A stretch of DNA of 64,000 nt from Methanosarcinales archaeon Methan_01 (GTDB lineage Archaea > Halobacteriota > Methanosarcinia > Methanotrichales > Methanotrichaceae), in the NCBI GenBank assembly GCA_001602645.1, contig LUYE01000015.1, positions 50,269-114,268 on the forward strand. The letters run 5' to 3'. The notes beneath the pieces are model-generated. The model had not been told where the DNA came from. It ran no database searches and was given only the letters and a program-made list of their open reading frames with translations. Positions 43,791 to 53,081 of this stretch are shown here, piece after piece. The translations under genes were made by a program, and so were the position numbers. Position 1 is the stretch's first letter. Each line of letters opens with the position of its first letter.

Positions 43791-44094
43791 GATCTAACCT
43801 TGGAGGGGCATCCATTGTAAATCTATCTGTGAACCCTCCATTCCGTCCAACTCCCCGACTCGGAGATCCGAGGCCGATCCCGGGGCTTCAGGCCGAGAAG
43901 AGGCCGGAACGTTTGAAGTCGTTTGACGGAAAAAAGTTCAGAAAATTGATTAATGGTTGTAAAATAACCCGGTTTTCCCCTGAAATTATAATGTTTAATT
44001 GTAAAGATCCCCATTAAACATGGAAAAGGATATATCCGATGCGGTTTTAGGGGATCCGGTCGAATCGTTCGGCTTTTAAGGCAAATGGGAGGGA
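43791..44094. other. Intergenic region with acetate-transporter promoter
   Basis: No gene seen. A TATA-like AAGGATATATCC (about 44024-44035) points right, leaving a leader of about 35-80 nt with GGGAGGGA just before TTG 44095. A further AT-rich stretch (AAATTATAATGTTTAATTG, about 43983-44001) lies 40 nt upstream. Confidence 0.4.
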
Positions 44095-44736
44095 TTGGAT
44101 ATAGCATCAGAAACGGGTGGAGGAAGGCCACGGGACATAATGCACATCGGCCCCGTGGACATAAGAGACGGCACGTCCAACCCGGCGCCCCTCGGTCTGA
44201 TGGGCTTCGGCATGACGACGGTTCTCTTGAACATGCACAACGCTGGCTGGTTTGAGCTCGGCTCTATGATCCTGGCCATGGGAGTCTTCTACGGCGGGAT
44301 CGCTCAGATCATCGCCGGGATAATGGAGTGGAAGAAGGGGAACACCTTCGGGACGACGGCCTTCACCTCTTACGGCCTCTTCTGGCTCACCCTCGTCGCT
44401 CTGATCCTGGTGCCGAACACCACCTGGGCGGCGGGGACCAAGACGTCAAATCCTGCATTGATCGCCTACTTCTTCATGTGGGGGCTCTTCACCTTCTACA
44501 TGTTCATAGGCACCCTGAGGCTGAACAGAGCCCTCCAGGTGGTCTTCTTGACGCTGACGATCCTCTTCTGGCTCCTGGCCATCAGGGATTACACCGGCAG
44601 CGCCACCATAGCCACCATCACCGGCTACGAGGGGATATTCTGCGGCTTCACGGCGATATACGCAGCATGCGCCCAGGTCCTGAACGAGGTCTACGGCAAG
44701 ACCGTCTTGCCAATAGGGCCTGTCAAGCGGAAATGA
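44095..44736 (+). CDS. Acetate uptake transporter, AceTr (GPR1/FUN34/YaaH) family
   Basis: A six-segment membrane protein of 213 residues with the AceTr signature [25 protein letters not shown] and the end [33 protein letters not shown]. It brings in acetate or succinate; for an acetoclastic methanogen this is the main substrate. Start is TTG 44095 (with GGGAGGG very close) or ATG 44140, which still includes the conserved part. A DUF4405 gene begins 7 bases after its stop. Confidence 0.88.
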   Translation: MDIASETGGGRPRDIMHIGPVDIRDGTSNPAPLGLMGFGMTTVLLNMHNAGWFELGSMILAMGVFYGGIAQIIAGIMEWKKGNTFGTTAFTSYGLFWLTLVALILVPNTTWAAGTKTSNPALIAYFFMWGLFTFYMFIGTLRLNRALQVVFLTLTILFWLLAIRDYTGSATIATITGYEGIFCGFTAIYAACAQVLNEVYGKTVLPIGPVKRK

Positions 44737-44743
44737 TCCCGAG

Positions 44744-45016
44744 ATGAATCGGACGGCATGGAACCTGCTGGTCGACCTCATCTCCTTTTTAGCTTTTTTT
44801 GCGTCGACGGCTTCGGGCCTGGTCCTATGGTGGGCTCTGCCCGCCCCAGGGAGCGGGTTTCGCCGCGGAGGGGCGGCGGTGGCAGGGGAACTCTTCCTCG
44901 GGTTATCCACCCCCGAGTGGGTCGCCATCCACCGGATTACGAGCCTGATCCTCGCGGCCCTCATCCTCCTCCACATAGCCCTTCACTGGAACTGGATCCG
45001 AAAATGGGTCCGATGA
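44744..45016 (+). CDS. DUF4405-type small membrane protein (cytochrome-b-like)
   Basis: A 90-residue protein with two membrane segments (NLLVDLISFLAFFASTASGLVLWW and IHRITSLILAALILLHIALHWNWI). His-rich second helix H-R-I-T...LLHIALHW resembles flavinylation-associated cytochrome (DUF4405) domains where His bind heme. Starting 7 nt after the acetate transporter, it is surely co-transcribed. A redox link to transport is possible but unproven. Confidence 0.75.
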   Translation: MNRTAWNLLVDLISFLAFFASTASGLVLWWALPAPGSGFRRGGAAVAGELFLGLSTPEWVAIHRITSLILAALILLHIALHWNWIRKWVR

Positions 45017-45161
45017 ACCCCAGGACCGCCTGCGTCCCCTGCAGAGATCCAGGCCGAAGACCTCCGAGCCGTCGCCCCTTCCTCGGACAGTTCGCATATT
45101 GAAGATAAGCACCAAAGAACCTTATATTCTGACTTCCCTTATCATCTCTGGTGTATAGGTC

Positions 45162-46058
45162 ATGATGCATTCGGGAGATAGGATCAAGGGCGGAGATATG
45201 CCGACGGACCTGATCGAGAAGGTGGACGGCCTCCTGGATCAGTTCATGGGGATCGTCGAGAGCCTGGTGGAGGAGAGGAGGATCCAAAGGGGGATCGTCA
45301 GGAGCCAGAACCCCAGCAGCATGGTGGCGGTCCTGGACCAGGCCACCCTTTACATCCTGGCCCAGAACCATGCTGGCGCCCTCTCCACCATGTACACATA
45401 CCACCCCGATAAGCGGATCTCCGAGCAGAAGGCCATCAGCAGCGCCCGGTGGGAGTTCGGATACGAGGATCCGTTGATGATAGTCTTTCCGGCGGTCGTC
45501 CTCGACGAGGGGGAGAGGGATAGGAGGGAGATCCTCCGGGTCATCGCCATCGCCCACGTCGAGGCTGAGATCCAGAGGGCGATAAACCTCATGAGCCTGA
45601 TGCAGATCAGGCCCCTCTTCGGCCACGCCTCCTATATAGTGGACGATCGGACCGCCTCGGTCATCCTACCCCTCACCGACGATGGCGACGACCTCTACGA
45701 TGAGGCGGTGAAGCCGGCCCTGGAGCGGGCGGGGCTCGTACCCCGGAGGGCCCTCGACTTCGGCGACGACGAGGAGAAGCTGAAGGCGATCTGGAGGGAG
45801 ATATGCAGGGCCAGGATGGTGGTGGCCGACCTGACAGGCACCGACCCCCTGGTGATGTACGAGCTCGGGATCGCCCACACCATCGGAAAAGAGTCCCTCG
45901 TCCTCTGCCGCCGCGGCACCTGCCCCCGTTTCCCTGGAAAGCTGATCCGGGCCAACTTCCTTGAGTACGACGGCGGCGAGGACGGCCTTTTGAAGCTCCG
46001 GGCGGAGATGGCCGAGATCCTCCACCAGATGATGAACCCGGTGATGGGCTCGGACTGA
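45162..46058 (+). CDS. Protein with C-terminal nucleoside-2-deoxyribosyltransferase/TIR-like domain
   Basis: A 298-residue protein. The N-terminal 160 or so residues are helical and charged with no family recognised. The C-terminal part has IWREICRARMVVADLTGTDPLVMYELGIAHTIGKESLVLCRR, the pattern I-x-x-A-x-x-V-V-A-D-L-T-G-x-(N/D)-P-x-V-x-Y-E-L-G-x-A-H seen in NDT/TIR-like nucleotide-processing enzymes, several of which act in antiphage or nucleotide signalling. ATG 45162 follows GGTG; a later ATG at 45198 is possible. Substrate unknown. Confidence 0.7.
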   Translation: MMHSGDRIKGGDMPTDLIEKVDGLLDQFMGIVESLVEERRIQRGIVRSQNPSSMVAVLDQATLYILAQNHAGALSTMYTYHPDKRISEQKAISSARWEFGYEDPLMIVFPAVVLDEGERDRREILRVIAIAHVEAEIQRAINLMSLMQIRPLFGHASYIVDDRTASVILPLTDDGDDLYDEAVKPALERAGLVPRRALDFGDDEEKLKAIWREICRARMVVADLTGTDPLVMYELGIAHTIGKESLVLCRRGTCPRFPGKLIRANFLEYDGGEDGLLKLRAEMAEILHQMMNPVMGSD

Positions 46059-46125
46059 GGCGGGAAAAAGTTGGGCTCTGGTGGCCTTCACCGCCCTGAG
46101 TTCGCGCCCCATCCGGCTGAGACCG

Positions 46126-46701
46126 TCAAATTTGGGGGGTCTTGCACCGCTTCTCCATCAGGGAGTAGACCCTCGCGAACTCGGTGTTGACGCCCACCAC
46201 CTCTTCGTTGAAGCCCCGGAGGTTATCGGGGACCGGGCCGAGGCCGTCGGCCTTATCCTGGGCGTCGACGACGGCTCCCGGAGGAACGAAGCTCCCCTCG
46301 GCGAGATTCACCCCCACCACCAGGGCCAGATGGCCGACGAAGCACCTCTTCCCCAGGACGGAGGCATGGACTACGGCGTTGAAGCCGACGAAGCTCTCGT
46401 CGCCGATCTCCATCGGCCCGTGGATCACGGCGCCGTGGGCGACTGACACCTTCCTTCCCAGCCTTATGCTCGTCCCTTCGAGGCCGTGGAAGACGGCGCC
46501 GTCCTGGACGTTGCAGTCGTCGCCGATGATGATCGGCGTCGCCTCGTCCGCCCGGACGGAGGCGCAGGGCGCGACGTAGACCCGCTCTCCGATCCTGACG
46601 TCCCCGATGACGGTCGCCGCCGGATCGACGTAGGCGGTCTTGGCGATGGTGGGCATCGATTCGGCATCGTTCCAGCTAGTTTTTGGATTGGCTCTGATCA
46701 T
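46126..46701 (-). CDS. Gamma-class carbonic anhydrase-like protein
   Basis: A 191-residue left-handed beta-helix protein. Hexapeptide turns (VIGDVRIGERVYVAPCASVRADE) and Zn-binding His positions FHGLEG, VAHGAVIHG are in place; the acidic loop of Cam is missing, so it resembles CamH. It interconverts CO2 and bicarbonate, useful in acetoclastic metabolism where acetate splits to methane and CO2. Active site is inferred from sequence. Confidence 0.85.
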   Translation of the reverse strand: MIRANPKTSWNDAESMPTIAKTAYVDPAATVIGDVRIGERVYVAPCASVRADEATPIIIGDDCNVQDGAVFHGLEGTSIRLGRKVSVAHGAVIHGPMEIGDESFVGFNAVVHASVLGKRCFVGHLALVVGVNLAEGSFVPPGAVVDAQDKADGLGPVPDNLRGFNEEVVGVNTEFARVYSLMEKRCKTPQI

Positions 46702-47103
46702 CCAGACTCACCGTCCCCTAGACTACCTTCTAAGATAAAAGGCATTATCATCGACGATCGTGACCTTGTTGAAGGGCCGGATCGAAATGGGCGACGCCGG
46801 GAACTAAATACTATAAATCTCCAATAATATAAGATTTTGTGGTGGTAGCTGGGATGCAGATGGGCTACAAGGATGGATTCTCGATGTCTCAAGAGCCCAG
46901 AGAAAAGCGAATTTCTGGTATGCGTAACGTATTTTCGAGATAATTGGCGCTAATTTTAAATAGATAAGATACCCTTATAATTCAGCCCAATAAATCTTTG
47001 GCATGACGTTCTCTTGGAGGGAGACGCCATTTTGGGGAATATCCTTCGGTAGTGTGCGCGTGTCGAACGAGAATGGATGGTTATCGACGAAGGGTGTCTG
47101 ATT
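46702..47103 (+). other. Intergenic region upstream of the OFA transporter
   Basis: Contains AT-rich boxes at about 46804-46816 (AAATACTATAAATCT) and 46971-46980 (CCCTTATAATTC). A 29-codon frame starts at 46855 (MQMGYKDGFSMSQEPREKR) and ends at TAA 46944; I see no conserved feature. The rest shows nothing I can name. Confidence 0.35.
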
Positions 47104-48372
47104 ATGGCAGAAAATGTTGAAACCTATGAGCCGCCGGGTGGGCGGTGGATGATAGTGATAGTAGGCTTGATCATCCAGCTATGTCTGGGTGCCATTTATG
47201 CTTACGGTGTATTGAGAACTCCATTGCTGAACCACTTCAAGGGACTAGGGCTCGATCCGAGCGCCATGGCGATGACGTGGCCTTTCATCGTATTCCTGGC
47301 GATGTTTGCCATAACTATGCCTCTGGCTGGCCCCTATATCCAGAAGATGGGTCCCAAGAAAGTCTGTATGATCGGCGGGGCGTTATGCGGTGTCGGCTGG
47401 CTGGCGGCCTCCTTCGCCAAATCTCCGACGATGCTGATACCTCTTTACGGCATCATCGGCGGTCTTGGAGTGGGGATAGCCTACGGTGCACCGATCTACA
47501 CCTCCGCCCAGTGGTTCCCCGATAAGCGCGGCCTCGCCGTCGGATTGACGGTCTTGGGCTTCGGCTTCTCCTCGGCCATAATCACATACGCGACCCGGTT
47601 CTTGATGGGGAGCGGCTGGGATATAATGACCGTTATGCGGGCTTTCGGCGTGGCGTTCATCATCATAACGGTGATATTATCGGTCTTCCTCAAGTGCCCG
47701 CCGTCTGGCTGCAAGCCAGGAGGCTGGACGGCCCCCCCATCGACGTCGGTTACCCGGAAGATCGACTTCATGCGAAACGAGATGTCCAAGACCAAGACCT
47801 TCTACGGGCTTTGGCTCTGCTACACCATCGGGGCCCTGGCCGGTCTCACGGCGATAGGGATTGCAGGTCCCGTGGGCCTGGAGGTATTCGCCAATGCGGG
47901 GATGACGGCTGAGGAGGCTACCAAATGGACCTTCCTCCTGATCTTGCCCTTTGCCATCTTCAATGGAGCAGGAAGGCCGATATTCGGAAGCCTGACGGAC
48001 AAGCTGACCCCGAGAAATACGGCGATCCTGAGCTACGTTCTGATCCTGGCGGCGTGCCTGCTGATGTACTCGAGCTATTCCTCCTTCTACGCATACGTCA
48101 TCTGCTTCGCGATCCTGTGGGGTTGCCTCGGTGGATGGCTCGCCATAGCTCCTACGGCGACTGCAAGCTTCTTCGGGATGAAGGACAACGCCAAGAACTA
48201 CGGCCTCGTATTCACTGCCTACGGCGCTGGCGCCATCATCGGAGGTATCGTCTCCGCTCAGGCGAAGGACCTCCTCGGAGCCTTCCAGCCCTTCTTCCTG
48301 ATCGTCGCAGCTCTGGCGGTTCTGGGGATCGTCGTCGCCTTCGCCTTGTTGAAGCCCCCCGAGGCGAAGTGA
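47104..48372 (+). CDS. OFA (oxalate/formate antiporter) family MFS transporter
   Basis: A 12-segment MFS protein of 422 residues. The OFA N-terminus GRWMIVIVGLIIQLCLGAIYAYGVLRTPLL and the signature GPYIQKMGPKKVCMIGGALCGVGW are present; the loop after segment 6 contains KCPPSGCKPGGW. Substrate may be formate, oxalate or another organic anion. ATG 47104 follows AGGGTG; ATG 47077 in the same frame is less likely. Confidence 0.88.
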   Translation: MAENVETYEPPGGRWMIVIVGLIIQLCLGAIYAYGVLRTPLLNHFKGLGLDPSAMAMTWPFIVFLAMFAITMPLAGPYIQKMGPKKVCMIGGALCGVGWLAASFAKSPTMLIPLYGIIGGLGVGIAYGAPIYTSAQWFPDKRGLAVGLTVLGFGFSSAIITYATRFLMGSGWDIMTVMRAFGVAFIIITVILSVFLKCPPSGCKPGGWTAPPSTSVTRKIDFMRNEMSKTKTFYGLWLCYTIGALAGLTAIGIAGPVGLEVFANAGMTAEEATKWTFLLILPFAIFNGAGRPIFGSLTDKLTPRNTAILSYVLILAACLLMYSSYSSFYAYVICFAILWGCLGGWLAIAPTATASFFGMKDNAKNYGLVFTAYGAGAIIGGIVSAQAKDLLGAFQPFFLIVAALAVLGIVVAFALLKPPEAK

Positions 48373-48610
48373 TGAGTTTGTAGCTTCAGGGGTGATGGAT
48401 AAAGGTGGATGGCTGGGTTGTCGGGAGAGGCGGCGGAGGGCGCCGCTCCTTCCCACGCCCCACCTATTCGCCCACTTTTCTTTTTATCTCGGCCTTCATC
48501 GGACCTTTTCTCTATCGGAATTCTCCTGAGCCAGCCCCGGCGGGCCCCTCTCTTCTCATCCCCTCGCCTTGCCAAAGATATTATATAAAACTCCACCATC
48601 TCACATCATC

Positions 48611-49477
48611 ATGTTCAAGCTCGGAGAGTACGGGGAGGTTGAGGCCTCAGAGATCGCGGATCACCTCAAGAGGGCGGGTCTGAGGGTCGATCTCAAACCC
48701 TCGATCTCCGCCTTCGCGGAGACCGCCGCCTACATGGAGGGGAGGGCGAGCCAGCTGAGGGAGCGGGTCGATGAGTTTGGGATCTACGACAGGTATATGG
48801 AGGCCATCAAGGCCGCCCTCGCCGAGGGGGTTGAGGCCGAGGCCTTTACAGATCGTTACCTTTCCCTCCTGGACCCCTCCTGGCGGGGGAAGATGGACGA
48901 GATCGCCTCTCTCTTGAAGGACGGGTCCGTCACCCCCGCCGACGGCGAGTCGGATCAGGAGATGATGAACCGGACGGTGGAGCTGCTGGAAAAGCTGGAG
49001 GCTCTCCAGTTTCTCGACGCCGCCCTGGAGCTGAACGAGGTCGAAGGCCCTCCTGGTGGCGACCTCGGAGCAGACCCCCTCATAAGGATAGCCGTCGACC
49101 CCGAGGAGTCCGACGTAGAAGACGATCTGCTGAAGTCGGTCCTCGCCGTCCGCCTCGAGAAGATCGTCGAGGTCCGCCTCGACGAGATGACGACCCCCAT
49201 GCTGAAGAACGTCGGCGACGAGTTTGCCGAGGAGTTCGCCGAGGAGTACTACAAGATCTTCGCCATGGCCATGACGGTCGAGAGGCTACTATCCCCTCCA
49301 GAAGACTCCAATAAGATCGACCTCGACGATTTCCGAGAGAGCCTCGTCTTCGAGGAGGATATGGAGGATTTCGTCCTGATGGTCGACGGGACGGAGGTGG
49401 CTGAGGAGCTTGCCAGGACCCTCAAGAAGGAGGGTGTGATCAAGATCAAGGGAGATAGGATAGCGTGGAAGTCTTGA
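48611..49477 (+). CDS. Acidic helical protein of unknown function
   Basis: A 288-residue, Glu/Asp-rich, mostly helical protein with no domain I recognise. ADHLKRAGLRVDLKPSISAFAETAAYMEG at the N-terminus and EEFAEEYYKIFAMAMTVERLLSPPEDSNKIDL in the C-terminal part are its most structured segments. A TATA-like ATTATATAAAAC (about 48578-48589) lies 25-30 nt upstream of ATG 48611, so the mRNA is leaderless, which argues for this start over ATG 48569. Confidence 0.65.
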   Translation: MFKLGEYGEVEASEIADHLKRAGLRVDLKPSISAFAETAAYMEGRASQLRERVDEFGIYDRYMEAIKAALAEGVEAEAFTDRYLSLLDPSWRGKMDEIASLLKDGSVTPADGESDQEMMNRTVELLEKLEALQFLDAALELNEVEGPPGGDLGADPLIRIAVDPEESDVEDDLLKSVLAVRLEKIVEVRLDEMTTPMLKNVGDEFAEEFAEEYYKIFAMAMTVERLLSPPEDSNKIDLDDFRESLVFEEDMEDFVLMVDGTEVAEELARTLKKEGVIKIKGDRIAWKS

Positions 49478-49592
49478 TATGCCCTTTCGTCGGCGGGAAG
49501 ACGCGGTCGACCTGCCTCCCCCCGGGTTTTCTTCAATCCTATCCGCTCTGAAGGGACGGTCCGTCCTGCCGTCAAACGGAGGTTTGAGCTGC

Positions 49593-50126
49593 ATGAAAGT
49601 GATTGCAATAATCGGTAGCCCCAGACGGGGGGGAAATACCGACCTTCTCGTCGACCAGATCTTGAGGGGCTCCACCTCCCGAGGCTCCATCGCCGAGAAG
49701 GTCTGGCTCTACGATATCGATATCGAACCGTGCATCGACTGCCGTCGATGCAAGCGAGGGGACCATTCTTGTGCCATCGTCGACGGGATGAAGGGGCTTT
49801 ATCCAAAGATGGAGGAGGCGGACGTCATCGTCTTTGGAACCCCGATCTACTGGTACGGCCCCACGGGGAAGATGAAGCTCTTCATCGACAGGCTCCGACC
49901 CTACATCGCGAGCGGCAAACTTTCGGGAAAGGCGGGCTTTGTCGTCGCCCCCTCCGAGGAGGGGCCGGGATGCTGTGGTCCCACGATGGAGATGTTCAGG
50001 ATGTCCTTTGACTACCTGGGGATGGTTTTTTCTGGAAGCATCCTCGTCGCCGCGTACGAGAGGGGAGCGGTCGGCGAGGATGAGGTGGAGATGGAAAGGG
50101 CCTACCAGGCGGGCCGATCCTTCTGA
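49593..50126 (+). CDS. NAD(P)H-dependent FMN reductase (iron-sulfur flavoprotein-like)
   Basis: A 177-residue flavodoxin-fold protein: FMN phosphate loop IIGSPRRGGNTDLLVDQIL, then CIDCRRCKRGDHSC, a compact Cys motif as in methanogen iron-sulfur flavoproteins (Isf), and FGTPIYWYGPTGKMKLFIDR. The Cys spacing could bind a 4Fe-4S cluster. ATG 49593 is preceded by GGAGG. An electron-transfer or O2/H2O2-reducing role fits the family. Confidence 0.88.
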   Translation: MKVIAIIGSPRRGGNTDLLVDQILRGSTSRGSIAEKVWLYDIDIEPCIDCRRCKRGDHSCAIVDGMKGLYPKMEEADVIVFGTPIYWYGPTGKMKLFIDRLRPYIASGKLSGKAGFVVAPSEEGPGCCGPTMEMFRMSFDYLGMVFSGSILVAAYERGAVGEDEVEMERAYQAGRSF

Positions 50127-50188
50127 CCTCATCGATCATCGTGGGTAGATGCCGTTTTTTTTCTGTCCTCTGATCCCTCCAAAAGGTA

Positions 50189-50419
50189 TCAGAAAATCAG
50201 AGCATCTCCTGGCGGATCTCCTCCTCGGGCCTTCTCGCGGTCAATACCGCCGCCTTCGTGGCGGGGCTCTGCCAGAGAGGCCTCCACCGCCCTCCCGATG
50301 TTCCTGGATCCTGCGGTCCCGATCCTCACCAGATCTGCAACCGACCTCCTGAGGGACCTTTCGGAGCAGAGGCCCCGGCCGACCTTCCGCCGTCGAGGAT
50401 AAAGCCTTTTACTCCTCAT
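50189..50419 (-). CDS. Possible small basic protein, unknown
   Basis: A 76-codon minus-strand frame from ATG 50419: RSKRLYPRRRKVGRG, a segment SVADLVRIGTAGSRNIGRAV, and a Gly/Asp tail. Codon third positions are strongly G/C, as in true genes here. No recognised family. The plus strand has no better frame over this stretch. Confidence 0.35.
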   Translation of the reverse strand: MRSKRLYPRRRKVGRGLCSERSLRRSVADLVRIGTAGSRNIGRAVEASLAEPRHEGGGIDREKARGGDPPGDALIF

Positions 50420-50510
50420 CGCCTAACCTGGACCGAAGAGACGGTCCCTATCGAGGGAGGCGGCGATCAACATACCGAAAAAGTCCCCCCGAAGGCTCTC
50501 CCCTCAGGAG

Positions 50511-51173
50511 ATGCTGGCGGAGGCGAAGAGGCTCTGCCACGCCTCCTGCGCCGAGGGCTGCGTCGAGGTGAAGCGAGCGGGGCTCCACCTGAAGCTCCTG
50601 GAGATGAGGCCCCACTGGTCGGTTCTGAAACGGGAAGAGCAAGAGAGGACCATCGACCGGGGGGAGACCGAGCCCTTCGACATGGCCATACCCCTCCCCG
50701 CCAAGGACCGGAGGGATCCGGCGGGGACCAGCCGGGGGGCGGACCTATTCTGGGAGCGGTTCAGATGCACCGGATGCGGCAGATGCTGCTATACCCCTGG
50801 GGCGGGGCTCTACGTCGATCGGGAGGACATGGAGCGGATCTGCCGCCACCTCGGCTGGCCGATGAAGCGGCTTGAGGCCCTCTGCAGCCGCGAGAGGGAG
50901 CTGGGGGCCTGGGCCATCCGGCAGCCCTGCCCCTTCTACGACTCCGAAGAAGGTTGCACCATCTATCCCGCCCGGCCGAAGACCTGCACCCTCTACCCCC
51001 TCCACCCGCCCCTGAGGGAGATGCCGTACCATTTGGCCGTCGACGCCTTCTGCCCAGCGGCTAGGTGCTTCGTCAAAGAGACCCTGGGGTGGTGGATCGT
51101 CTGCGAGACGAACTGGGCCCGGATCCTCAAGGTTCTGGAGGAGGTGGCTTACGAGATCGACGGAGAGGGATGA
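50511..51173 (+). CDS. YkgJ family Cys-cluster protein
   Basis: A 220-residue protein with the zinc/iron-chelating Cys cluster: RCTGCGRCCYTPG, CPFYDSEEGCTIYPARPKTCTLYPLHPP. The N-terminus has extra Cys (LCHASCAEGC). ATG 50511 has a purine run directly before it but is very close; the frame is open some 15 codons upstream with no other start. Function unknown, possibly metal-cluster handling. Confidence 0.8.
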   Translation: MLAEAKRLCHASCAEGCVEVKRAGLHLKLLEMRPHWSVLKREEQERTIDRGETEPFDMAIPLPAKDRRDPAGTSRGADLFWERFRCTGCGRCCYTPGAGLYVDREDMERICRHLGWPMKRLEALCSRERELGAWAIRQPCPFYDSEEGCTIYPARPKTCTLYPLHPPLREMPYHLAVDAFCPAARCFVKETLGWWIVCETNWARILKVLEEVAYEIDGEG

Positions 51174-51255
51174 GCTAGGCGTAAATGGTGCGAGGGTGGA
51201 TGGCGGCGAGGATGGGATCGATATTTTAAAATAGATTGAATGGATTTTATAGAAT

Positions 51256-51375
51256 ATGAAAATACGGACTATACTGGCCTGTCTCTTATCAGGATTGATT
51301 CTATTGCTGATAGCCTTCTTAGTCCTCCTCCAATACCTTTACGTGAGTCATGGGCCCGCGGTGATCGGAACATAA
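51256..51375 (+). CDS. 39-residue single-span membrane protein
   Basis: ATG 51256 opens MKIRTILACLLSGLILLLIA, continues FLVLLQYLYVSHGPAVIGT and stops at TAA 51373-51375. It is one hydrophobic helix with a short tail. A TATA-like ATATTTTAAAA (about 51220-51230) lies 26 nt upstream, as for leaderless genes here. Its AT-rich codons differ from neighbours. Unknown function. Confidence 0.5.
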   Translation: MKIRTILACLLSGLILLLIAFLVLLQYLYVSHGPAVIGT

Positions 51376-51391
51376 TAAAAAGGCGAATCCG

Positions 51392-52072
51392 TCAGATCAT
51401 CTCTTCTGCCACCATATAATCTACGATCTCGCAGAACCCCGGCCCGAACTCCAGCTCTGAGACGTAGTCGGACTCCTCCTTCAGCTCCGGGACGGCGTTC
51501 GCGACGGCCGCCCGGAACCCCGCCACCCTGAACATGGGAAGGTCGCTTCTGCTGTCGCCGATGGCCGCGACTTCTTCTCTTCGGAGGCCGAGCCGGTTCA
51601 TCACCTTCGCGAGGGCGAGCCCCTTGTCCACCCTCCGGTCCTTTATGTGGACGGCGAAGCCGCTGTCGACCAGATCGGCGTCTATTCCCCATCCTCGGAG
51701 GCGGGATTCGGCCTCCTCGACCTTGAAGTTCGATTCGACGACGAGGTCGGTGATCCTATACCTTGCGTCCTTCTTCGATATGGGGTAGACCTCTTTTAGG
51801 CGACGGTACGCCTCCTGGCAGATGGCGGGGTCGGCGAGGAGCTCCATATCCCCTTCCCCCCAGGCTATGACGCCGCCGTTCTCGGCGATGAAGGTCCTGC
51901 TCGTCCCCAGGAGGATGGCCGCGGCCCTGGTGAAGCAGTGGACGTTCCCCGAGACGAGGATGACTGTGGTGCGGGAGTTGAGCCTGGCGACCGCCTCGGC
52001 GGCTTTTGGGTGTAGATGCCTCTTATCGTCGGTGATGGTCCCGTCGATGTCGAGGGCTACGGCCCGGATCAA
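51392..52072 (-). CDS. Phosphoglycolate phosphatase, archaeal HAD type
   Basis: A 226-residue HAD phosphatase: [11 protein letters not shown] (nucleophile Asp8 and general acid Asp10), [34 protein letters not shown], and a C2 cap. It resembles the TA0175-type phosphoglycolate phosphatase. The start overlaps the radA stop (ATGA), so it is translationally coupled to radA; a link between DNA repair by-products (2-phosphoglycolate) and RadA is suggestive. Confidence 0.88.
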   Translation of the reverse strand: MIRAVALDIDGTITDDKRHLHPKAAEAVARLNSRTTVILVSGNVHCFTRAAAILLGTSRTFIAENGGVIAWGEGDMELLADPAICQEAYRRLKEVYPISKKDARYRITDLVVESNFKVEEAESRLRGWGIDADLVDSGFAVHIKDRRVDKGLALAKVMNRLGLRREEVAAIGDSRSDLPMFRVAGFRAAVANAVPELKEESDYVSELEFGPGFCEIVDYMVAEEMI

Positions 52073-53040
52073 TCCAATAGCCCCGCAGTGGTGACCGAGA
52101 AGACCGCCTCGCCGTCGGGGAGGTTAGGGGAGTCGACGAGCCTTGCGATCCTCTTCTCCCCCTTGGACTTTCGGAGGTAAATCCTGAAGGTGGCGGTGTG
52201 GCCGACGATGTGGCCTCCCACCGGCTTCGTCGGGTCGCCGAAGAAGGCGTCGGGCTTGGCCATCACTTGGTTCGTCACCAGGACGACGGCGTTGTTCAGG
52301 TCGGCAAACCGCATCAGGGTGTGAAGGTGCTTGTTGAGCTTCTGCTGCCGGTCGGCCAGGGTCCCCCGACCGACGTACTCGGCCCGGAAGTGGGCGGTGA
52401 GGGAGTCGACGATGAGGAGCCTCACCGGCTTTCCGGACTTCTTCAGCTTCTCGGCCAGATCGAGGGCGCTCTCGGCGAGGAGGATCTGATGGTTGGAGTT
52501 GTAGGCCCGAGCGACGTGGATATTCCTCAAAAACTCCTCTGGCTCCCGAGGGCGGTCCGATGCGGGGAGCCCTTCTACCATCTGGGCGATCCTCTCGGGC
52601 CTGAAGGTGTTCTCGGTATCGATGATCACCACGGAGCCGTTGAGGCCTCCCTCCTCCTCCGGGAGCTGGACGTTGACCGCCGCCTGGTGGGCCACTTGGG
52701 TCTTTCCGGACCCGAACTCGCCGTACATCTCCACTATCGACTGGGTCTCAAAACCCCCGCCCATCAGGGCGTCGAAGGTCTCGCTCCCCGTGGTGACCTT
52801 GCCGACGAGCTTCCTCCTCTCCATCACCTGGTCGCCGGTCTCAAACCCTCCGATGTCGGCGGCCGCCCTGGCTGATGCAATGATCTTCGCCGCCGTCGAC
52901 TCACCGACGTCGGCACAGGCCGCCAGCTGCGCCGGTGAGGCGACGGCCAGGGCCTCGACGCTGGCAAACCCCGCCTCCCTCAGCTTCTCCGCCGTCGCCG
53001 GACCGACCCCGGAGAGATCTTCAAGTAAAACTTCCGCCAT
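52069..53040 (-). CDS. radA: DNA repair and recombination protein RadA
   Basis: Archaeal RecA/Rad51 strand-exchange ATPase, 323 residues. N-terminal HhH ([27 protein letters not shown]), Walker A GEFGSGKT at 107-114, polymerisation motif [12 protein letters not shown] region, Walker B LLIVDSL, and L2-like [20 protein letters not shown]. No intein. First gene of the radA-phosphatase pair. Confidence 0.97.
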   Translation of the reverse strand: MAEVLLEDLSGVGPATAEKLREAGFASVEALAVASPAQLAACADVGESTAAKIIASARAAADIGGFETGDQVMERRKLVGKVTTGSETFDALMGGGFETQSIVEMYGEFGSGKTQVAHQAAVNVQLPEEEGGLNGSVVIIDTENTFRPERIAQMVEGLPASDRPREPEEFLRNIHVARAYNSNHQILLAESALDLAEKLKKSGKPVRLLIVDSLTAHFRAEYVGRGTLADRQQKLNKHLHTLMRFADLNNAVVLVTNQVMAKPDAFFGDPTKPVGGHIVGHTATFRIYLRKSKGEKRIARLVDSPNLPDGEAVFSVTTAGLLD

Positions 53041-53081
53041 AATTCACCAATCCTCCTATGGCCCCTCTCGGCTTAACCCCT

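Noticed and set aside
46855..46944. 29-codon frame upstream of the OFA transporter
   Set aside because: Too short to judge, no good ribosome-binding site, no known motif.
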